Assembly (NCBI GenBank): GCA_937889225.1
Contig: CALAST010000076.1
Span: forward strand, 1-39,754
Length of the DNA stretch: 39,754 nucleotides
Reading direction: 5' to 3'
Origin: an uncultured Lachnobacterium sp.
Lineage (GTDB): Bacteria > Bacillota > Clostridia > Lachnospirales > Lachnospiraceae
This document shows, piece after piece, positions 34,730-39,754 of the stretch. The notes under the pieces were generated by a model. That model saw only the letters and a list, made by a program, of their open reading frames with translations. It was not told where the DNA came from and did no database searches. Position numbers and translations under genes: made by a program. The first letter of the stretch is position 1. Every line of letters starts with the position of its first letter.

Positions 34730-34780
34730 TTACGTTTACTCAATTTCCTGTCAATCCGCATTCAATGTATTTTCTACCCT

Positions 34781-34860
34781 CTTTTAGTAGAATGAATTTG
34801 TAAAGGAAACAGCACTAAATTTTAAAATTTGGTGCTATTCCAAAGCAAATCTACTAAAAG
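34781..34860. repeat. Nested inverted repeats upstream of parM
   Basis: Outer arms CTTTTAGTAGA (34781-34791) and TCTACTAAAAG (34850-34860) match perfectly over 11 bp. Inside them AGCACTAAATTTT (34811-34823) faces AAAATTTGGTGCT (34824-34836) with one G-T pair. No T-run follows. It could be a ParR-binding centromere-like site, an operator, or a replication/transfer structure. Confidence 0.5.
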
Positions 34861-34872
34861 GGGGTATTTTTT

Positions 34873-34911
34873 ATGAGCAAAAATAAATACATGGAGGTGC
34901 AGAACATATGA
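34873..34911 (+). CDS. Possible 12-residue leader peptide overlapping parM
   Basis: ATG 34873, preceded by AAGGGGG, opens a 12-codon ORF (MSKNKYMEVQNI). Its TGA overlaps the parM ATG as ATGA, and its codons contain the GGAGG used by parM. Translational coupling is plausible but unproven. Confidence 0.3.
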   Translation: MSKNKYMEVQNI

Positions 34912-35825
34912 AAGAATTCAATCATATCAAAATTATTGCAGTTGACCATGGATATGGCAACATCAAGACTGCAAATACGGTTACACCAACCGGAGTAACT
35001 GTCTATGAAACAGAACCGATTTTTAGAGGCAACCTTTTGGAATATAACAATCTTTATTATCGCATTGGCGAAGGACATAAAGAATTTATTGCAGATAAAG
35101 CTATGGATGAAGATTATTATATTTTGACTTTGATGGCGATTGCAAAAGAATTGCATATCGTTGGTATTCAGAAAGCTGAAGTACATCTTGCAGCAGGTTT
35201 GCCATTAACATGGGTTCGCAAACAGCGAGATGATTTTCGTAAGTATTTACTTCGTAATGCAGAGGTACAATATCGTTTTAATGGCAAGGACTATCATATT
35301 CATTTTGTAGGATGTAGTTTATATCCACAAGGCTATCCTGCGATTGTCAGTCGATTAGGAGATTTTAAAGGAAGTAATCTTTTAGTTGATATTGGAAATG
35401 GTACAATGAACATTTTGTACATCAATAACAAAAAGGCTATGGAAAGTCGCTGTTGGACAGAAAAATTTGGTGTTAACCAATGTATGATTAGGGCAAAGAA
35501 TGCGATATTGGACAATTTTGGTGTAAAAATAGAAGACGCTACGATTGAGCAGGTACTTGGTTATGGAACTGCTGATATTGGAAAACCATATTTGGAATGT
35601 ATTGTCTCCGTTGCAAAACAATATGTATCTGAAATTTTTGCTACCCTTCGTCGTTATGAATATAATCCGGATTTTATGCGATTGTATATCGTGGGTGGTG
35701 GTGGCTGTTTGGTAAAACATTTCGGACAATACGAACCAAATCGTGTCACGATTTTGGAAGATATTTGTGCAACAGCGAAAGGATATGAATATCTTGCCCT
35801 TGCAAACCTTCGCAGGAAGGAGTAA
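34908..35825 (+). CDS. parM: ParM/StbA-family plasmid segregation ATPase
   Basis: 305-residue actin-like ATPase that segregates or stabilises low-copy plasmids and integrative elements. The actin-fold motifs are visible: phosphate 1, IIAVDHGYGNIKTAN; phosphate 2, LLVDIGNGTMNILYI; and the adenosine segment YIVGGGGCLVKHF. The protein opens the plasmid-like block of the element, with its probable DNA-binding adaptor encoded three bases downstream. The ribosome binding site GGAGG precedes ATG 34908. A structured inverted-repeat region just upstream may be its centromere-like site. Confidence 0.88.
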   Translation: MKEFNHIKIIAVDHGYGNIKTANTVTPTGVTVYETEPIFRGNLLEYNNLYYRIGEGHKEFIADKAMDEDYYILTLMAIAKELHIVGIQKAEVHLAAGLPLTWVRKQRDDFRKYLLRNAEVQYRFNGKDYHIHFVGCSLYPQGYPAIVSRLGDFKGSNLLVDIGNGTMNILYINNKKAMESRCWTEKFGVNQCMIRAKNAILDNFGVKIEDATIEQVLGYGTADIGKPYLECIVSVAKQYVSEIFATLRRYEYNPDFMRLYIVGGGGCLVKHFGQYEPNRVTILEDICATAKGYEYLALANLRRKE

Positions 35826-35828
35826 GTC

Positions 35829-36179
35829 ATGCAGGAAAATATTCGTACAACTAATATTCGTTTTAATTTGAATAAAAAAATCCAACAGCAAGCATGGCAA
35901 TATCTGCAAACAATGGATAAAGGAACTTTCAAATCTTATAGTCATGTGATTGCTGTATCATTGGTGGAATACTTTGAACGTTATTATCGTACACAAAATG
36001 ACCCTTATTTCGAAACCAGAGAACGTGAGGAACAGTTTGTAAATCAAATCGTTTCCAAAGTAGAGGGTGTTATGGAAAAAACACTTCCAGTCTTTTTAGC
36101 AGGTTGCATGACAGGATTATCACAAGTAACTGTTCCACATTTCCTTTATCTGTACAAAAAGAAACAGATGTTGATTTAG
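35829..36179 (+). CDS. ParR-like DNA-binding partner of ParM (putative)
   Basis: 116 residues. The N-terminus TTNIRFNLNKKIQQQAWQYLQ followed by YSHVIAVSLVEYFERYY fits a ribbon-helix-helix layout (short strand, two helices), as in ParR/CopG-type adaptors. The C-terminal half is helical and hydrophobic. The position three bases after parM is where parR normally lies. The identity is inferred from location and secondary-structure pattern, as sequence similarity in ParR proteins is low. Confidence 0.62.
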   Translation: MQENIRTTNIRFNLNKKIQQQAWQYLQTMDKGTFKSYSHVIAVSLVEYFERYYRTQNDPYFETREREEQFVNQIVSKVEGVMEKTLPVFLAGCMTGLSQVTVPHFLYLYKKKQMLI

Positions 36180-36237
36180 ATTGGGATTTTCTTGGAGAGT
36201 AATCTTCACTTATTACAAAGAAAGAAGGAAACACAAG

Positions 36238-36951
36238 ATGCAATTTCTTACACCAACCATGCAGTTACCACCCTATATGGCATTTCCAAGATTTTTATTG
36301 GATAAAGTACAGTTAAGTGAAACCGCAAAAATCATTTATATGCTTCTATTAGATAGAGCAAGGTTATCTATGAAAAATGATGGATGGACAGATGAACAAG
36401 GCTATGTGTTTCTTTTTTTTCCGATTAAAAAATTGGCAGAAACCATACATAAAAGTGAAATGTCCGTCAAAACAGCATTGCATGTATTAGAACAAGAAGA
36501 ACTGATTGTTCGTAAACGTCAGGGAGTAGGTCTTCCCAATCAGATTTATGTAAAAATTCCATTGGAATATCCTATACAAACGGAAAGAAATCTTTCTTTG
36601 GAACAGACAGAAAACTTTCCTATGGATAGACAGGAAACTGTCTGTCAGATGGAAAGAAAACTGTCCAGTAATAATAAAGAGAATAGTAATAACAAAAAAG
36701 CAAAAAGAGAGAATAAGGAAGTATCTGCGTATGGAAGTTATGAAAATGTATTTCTTTCCAAAGAAGAAGTTATGTTATTACAAAAGGAAGTGCCGAATTA
36801 TTTGGATTATATAGAAAAACTCTCTGTTTATATGGTATCCAGCGGAAAAACGTATTCCAATCATGCTGCAACTATTCGCAGTTGGGCATTGCGTGAGAAT
36901 AAAGGTTCTGCCAAACGAACTTATGAATGTAAAGAAGGGGAAAGTTTATGA
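36238..36951 (+). CDS. repA: RepA_N-type replication initiator
   Basis: 237-residue initiator-like protein of the RepA_N family found in Firmicutes plasmids and integrative elements. The winged-helix domain is recognisable: YMAFPRFLLDKVQLSETAKIIYMLLLDRARLS, then FFPIKKLAETIHKSEMSVKTALHVLEQEELIVRKRQG, the helix-turn-helix and wing. A polar linker (about 125-165) leads to a C-terminal helical domain. ATG 36238 is chosen for the AAGAAGGAA site upstream; an in-frame TTG or ATG further left lacks one. Its stop overlaps the start of the helicase-loader gene (ATGA at 36948), a typical repA-dnaC pair. Confidence 0.82.
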   Translation: MQFLTPTMQLPPYMAFPRFLLDKVQLSETAKIIYMLLLDRARLSMKNDGWTDEQGYVFLFFPIKKLAETIHKSEMSVKTALHVLEQEELIVRKRQGVGLPNQIYVKIPLEYPIQTERNLSLEQTENFPMDRQETVCQMERKLSSNNKENSNNKKAKRENKEVSAYGSYENVFLSKEEVMLLQKEVPNYLDYIEKLSVYMVSSGKTYSNHAATIRSWALRENKGSAKRTYECKEGESL

Positions 36952-37790
36952 AATCCATATTTCAGATTACAGATAAAGAAGAAAACGTGCTTCAAGAAGA
37001 TACTTATTTCAATGAAGAAGATAAATTGATGTATTGTTCAAAATGTCATACACCAAGACAACATCGACTACAATGGAATGGCAAAGAATTGACACCTACC
37101 ATAAGATGTCATTGTCAAAAGGAAGAATATGAAAAGCAGGAAGCAGTACGAAAACAACAGGAATTTTTGTTGCAACAAGTCGCTCGTTTAAGAGCCGATG
37201 GATTGCAGGATAAAACATTACAAGATTACACATTTGCAAATGATAAAGGTTGGAATCCGGAAATACATATTGCTCATGATTATGTGGCACATTGGAACGA
37301 AATGAAAGAAAAATCGTTGGGATTGCTTCTTTGGGGAAATGTAGGAACAGGAAAGACATTTTTTGCAGGCTGTATTGCCAATGCCTTATTGGACAAGGGA
37401 ATTCCTGTTTTGATGACAAATTTTTCAAGAATTCTAAATACATTGACAGGAATGTATTCCGAAGATAGGAATAACTTTATTGATGGTTTTCACAAATACG
37501 AATTACTGATAATTGATGATTTGGGTATAGAACGAAATTCCGAATTTGCTCTAGAACAGGTATTTCATGTAATCGACAGTCGTTACCGAAGTAAATTACC
37601 CTTAATTGTCACAACAAATTTGACATTGGACGAAATGAAACACGCCAACGATTTAGCACATTCCAGAATTTATGACCGAGTATTGGAACGATGTGTACCT
37701 CTTAAAATTAATCGTCAGAATATCCGACAACTGAATGCAGACAAACATATGCAGGAAGTACGAAAATTATTTTATCCTATAAAAACATGA
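36948..37790 (+). CDS. DnaC/IstB-type AAA ATPase (helicase loader-like)
   Basis: 280 residues. The N-terminal zinc-finger-like cysteines are C30-x2-C33 and C54-x-C56, followed by a charged helix. The AAA+ domain has Walker A GNVGTGKT (130-137), Walker B LLIIDD (186-191) and sensor-1 VTTN (221-224), with an arginine-rich C-terminus (HSRIYDRVLERC). Such proteins load the replicative helicase, and in mobile elements they sit beside the initiator as here. The start overlaps the repA stop by four bases. Confidence 0.87.
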   Translation: MKSIFQITDKEENVLQEDTYFNEEDKLMYCSKCHTPRQHRLQWNGKELTPTIRCHCQKEEYEKQEAVRKQQEFLLQQVARLRADGLQDKTLQDYTFANDKGWNPEIHIAHDYVAHWNEMKEKSLGLLLWGNVGTGKTFFAGCIANALLDKGIPVLMTNFSRILNTLTGMYSEDRNNFIDGFHKYELLIIDDLGIERNSEFALEQVFHVIDSRYRSKLPLIVTTNLTLDEMKHANDLAHSRIYDRVLERCVPLKINRQNIRQLNADKHMQEVRKLFYPIKT

Positions 37791-37987
37791 AATTGTAAAC
37801 TACTGACGAAAATAGCAAAATATATAAATTTACAAAAAGTAATTTATAGTTGGTATGAAATAAAAGGTGTCTTCATACTAGAAAATTTGAAGATTTGTAT
37901 TTGGAACTTTGGAATAGTTCAAAAAAATAGTCTTTGTACTAATTATTGATAAACATAGCATTACTATGATATAGGAAAGGAATTTTT

Positions 37988-38218
37988 ATGGTAGCAAACA
38001 ACAATATAACAGAATCGGAAAAGAAATTATTGCAGGCACAACATCGATTAGAAGCTACAGAAGCAAGGAATCGTAAAAAAGAGCGAAGTCAAAGAACGAG
38101 ACGCTTGATACAGATGGGAGCAATTCTTGAAAGTATTATCCCTGAAATCAAAGAGATGGAACTAGATCAAGTGAAAGAGGAACTGGAGCGACGTTACGGA
38201 GCGAAAGTTTGGAGATAG
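37988..38218 (+). CDS. DUF3847 family protein
   Basis: 76-residue charged, helical protein. The sequence ITESEKKLLQAQHRLEATEARNRKKERSQRTRRLIQMGAILE matches the DUF3847 pattern, a family commonly encoded next to MobA/MobL relaxases in Firmicutes mobile elements; it may be a relaxosome or mobilisation accessory factor, but no activity is established. It has AGGAAAGG before ATG 37988. The 197-base gap upstream holds a short hairpin (GTATGAA 37853-37859 with TTCATAC 37872-37878) and no gene. The oriT-like region follows directly. Confidence 0.8.
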   Translation: MVANNNITESEKKLLQAQHRLEATEARNRKKERSQRTRRLIQMGAILESIIPEIKEMELDQVKEELERRYGAKVWR

Positions 38219-38238
38219 TGTGACAATATAAGTTCCCA

Positions 38239-38302
38239 AAGGGCGCACTTACTCACCACCCATAAATGGGCGGTGGTATTTCCTACGGAAAACGTGCGCT
38301 CT
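38239..38302. other. oriT-like structured region upstream of the relaxase
   Basis: Several inverted repeats are packed between the DUF3847 gene and the relaxase remnant: GCGCAC (38243-38248) with GTGCGC (38294-38299) enclosing CCACC...GGTGG with an inner CCCA/TGGG stem, and TTTCC/GGAAA around TAC (about 38279-38291). It is GC-richer than its surroundings. The position and structure fit an origin of transfer; the nic site is not assigned. Confidence 0.5.
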
Positions 38303-38354
38303 GCGAGGCTTGGTAAGTCTGAAGTTTTATTTCAAAAATAAAGGAAACGAAGAA

Positions 38355-38693
38355 ATGAACTTTTTTCATTTACAAGCAAAAGTTATTAGTCGTGGTTCCG
38401 GTCGTTCTGCAATCGCTGCTGCCGCTTATGCCTCTTGTTCTAAATTGTATAATGATTACGATGGTCTAACTCACGATTATACGAAAAAACAAGGATGTAG
38501 GACTTACGGCAGAGGAATTTCAACTTGCAAAGTTACAAGGATGGGAAAAACAATATTCCTATCAAATCGGAAAGAAAAAGTTGTATCTGACTCCATCCGA
38601 AGCAGAAAAAATAGAAGGTTGTGTCAGAATATCGAAAAGTCCAAAAAACACACGTTATGGAAGACAAAATCCCATTGTTGCTCATTGGAATAG
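38355..38693 (+). pseudogene. MobA/MobL relaxase, 5' fragment
   Basis: ATG 38355 opens the typical start of MobA/MobL relaxases, FFHLQAKVISRGSGRSAIAAAAYASC, which includes the candidate nicking tyrosine, then LYNDYDGLTHDYTKK. After an A6 run near 38484 the frame yields unrelated sequence until the stop at 38691-38693. The downstream continuation lies in another frame. The catalytic histidine (HxH) region of the HUH fold is not found anywhere in the locus, so an internal deletion as well as a frameshift is likely. Confidence 0.72.
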
Positions 38694-39204
38694 TGAAGAA
38701 CAACTATTTGCATAGCGTAAAAGTTGGGAAACAATTGTAAATGAAACACAGAAACGTCATAATATTTTAGAACGTGTAGATTGTCGCAGTCATATCGCAA
38801 GAGGAAAAACAGAACAACCAACGATTCATGAAGGCTATCACGCAAGGAAATTAGAATCTATGGGAATTTTATCTGACCGATGTGAACTGAACCGACAAAT
38901 AAAAGCCGATAACAGAATTTTGCGTAAGCAGAAACAAGAAGTAGAAAAATTGCTTCAAGAGATAAAAGAAACTATTCCTTCCCTTGCAACTACATTAGAA
39001 ACTCTACGAGGATATATGGTACTGCTACAATATCAGTTATTACTAAATCGTGAGAAATATGAAGAATTTACTTATCAGAAACAGTTATTAACCGATGTAT
39101 TAGAAGAATATGATAAACTGAATAAAACTATTTACTCAAAAATGACAGAACGCAATTCCTTGCTAAAAGAAAAAATGTGGCATACATTTGTTTCGTGCAA
39201 ATAG
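38491..39204 (+). pseudogene. MobA/MobL relaxase, middle fragment with nonsense codon
   Basis: In the +1 frame the locus continues as KDVGLTAEEFQLAKLQGWEK, then NPIVAHWNSEEQLFA, a TAG at 38713-38715 where relatives would carry a tryptophan-like W-x-x-W context, and RKSWETIVNETQKRH...RVDCRSHIARGKTEQPTIHEG, matching the RIDHRS...PTIHEG segment of MobA/MobL proteins. The part after the TAG (from ATG 38860) reads as a helical region. It ends out of frame near an A6 run at 39170-39175, so the gene is broken at least three times. Confidence 0.7.
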
Positions 39205-39694
39205 ACTTAGCGAACAAATCACTACATTAACGGAAAAAATCGAAGAATTAAAAAATGATAAAATACAAATATTATTCCGTTTAAATTGCCATGAAAATGA
39301 AGTAGCATCCAAAGTAAAGGTATTAAATGATATGGAAGTATCTATCGAAAAATTAGAATCCCAATATAAATCCTTATCGGCACAAAAAGAAGAATATAAA
39401 CAGCAATTTTTAGAAACGAAACATACTATCTCAGAAGAAAACCAAGGGGCAGTTCAAGGTGAAAGAGAAACAATGCGTTTTGAACAGGGAAGTAAGATAA
39501 TCAAGAAATTGGTGGATATGTATCAAAAACGATATAATTATGATATTTTTGCAGATGCAAATGAAATAATTGATAAGGAATTGCAGGAGAATATTATTTG
39601 GAAGAAAAGAATTTCTGTGAAAGAATATTTAAAAGGAGCAAAGCATGAGGAACCAAAGCAGAAGAAATTGCGAAGTCAGGAACGTGGAAGATAG
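39188..39694 (+). pseudogene. MobA/MobL relaxase, 3' coiled-coil fragment
   Basis: 168 codons in the third frame, rich in K, E and Q. Heptad-like stretches (RLSEQITTLTEKIEELKNDKIQ; DMEVSIEKLESQYKSLSAQ) correspond to the long coiled-coil C-terminus of MobA/MobL relaxases. It overlaps the previous fragment by 17 bases, and a one-base indel in the upstream A run would rejoin them. It has no ribosome binding site of its own. After its stop (39694) the remaining 60 bases show no gene. Confidence 0.65.
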
Positions 39695-39754
39695 AAAATG
39701 ATAGTGTAAAATTACAGTAGGAAAAATTTTTGCTATAAATATCCTTATGATGTA

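Noticed and set aside
1..39754. tRNA, rRNA, CRISPR array, insertion sequence or riboswitch
   Set aside because: No cloverleaf, rRNA segment, regularly spaced repeat, transposase or known riboswitch core was recognised; a covariance-model scan could not be run.
39695..39754. 3' half of sigK or a serine recombinase at the right edge
   Set aside because: Neither is present; the last 60 bases carry no recognisable coding sequence.

Overview
The window looks like a chromosome segment of a low-GC, spore-former-lineage Clostridia, most likely a Lachnospiraceae gut anaerobe. The clues are AT-rich coding, strong AGGAGG-type ribosome binding sites, a CIRCE operator before groES-groEL, a DUF1292 protein, a class B sortase, an msmK/ugpC-type sugar ABC ATPase beside a CdaR/PucR-type regulator, and a sigK-like sporulation sigma gene. 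Assignment below family level is inference.

Bases 1-23700 are ordinary chromosome, nearly all on the + strand: the 3' part of metG; a small exported DUF1002-like protein and a GNAT acetyltransferase; msmK/ugpC and a CdaR-like regulator; topoisomerase IV (parE-parC) running directly into folate genes (folC, folE, folP and a folB-folK fusion); a HAD phosphatase, a CPBP membrane protease, a class B sortase and a Cof-type HAD phosphatase; CIRCE-controlled groES-groEL; then DUF1292 (-), a GH13-fold protein that has lost its catalytic residues, a DUF5662 protein and an RluA-type pseudouridine synthase (-).

At about 23700 a sigK-like gene stops abruptly inside sigma region 2, at the position where skin-type elements interrupt sigK in sporulating Firmicutes. 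Everything from there to the window end reads as a mobile element whose other end lies outside the window. It carries, in order: ORF debris and a strong terminator; a small reverse-strand protein; a four-gene restriction-like operon (24509-31874); a three-gene module of unknown protein, AAA ATPase and nuclease-like protein (31941-34729); a plasmid-like maintenance and replication block (ParM, ParR-like, RepA_N-type initiator, DnaC-type loader); a DUF3847 protein; an oriT-like structured region; and a MobA/MobL relaxase broken into three frames.

The most interesting part is the four-gene operon. It encodes a methylase-like protein without catalytic motifs, a DUF262-DUF1524 (GmrSD-like) nuclease with a RAMA/DUF4357-like tail, an Eco57I-type methylase fragment that begins exactly at the NPPY motif, and a GIY-YIG/SF2 helicase protein whose C-terminus carries the missing methylase front half (motifs X and I-III). 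The adenine methyltransferase therefore appears split over two polypeptides encoded in swapped order and physically joined to a helicase-nuclease. I do not know a named, characterised system with this arrangement.
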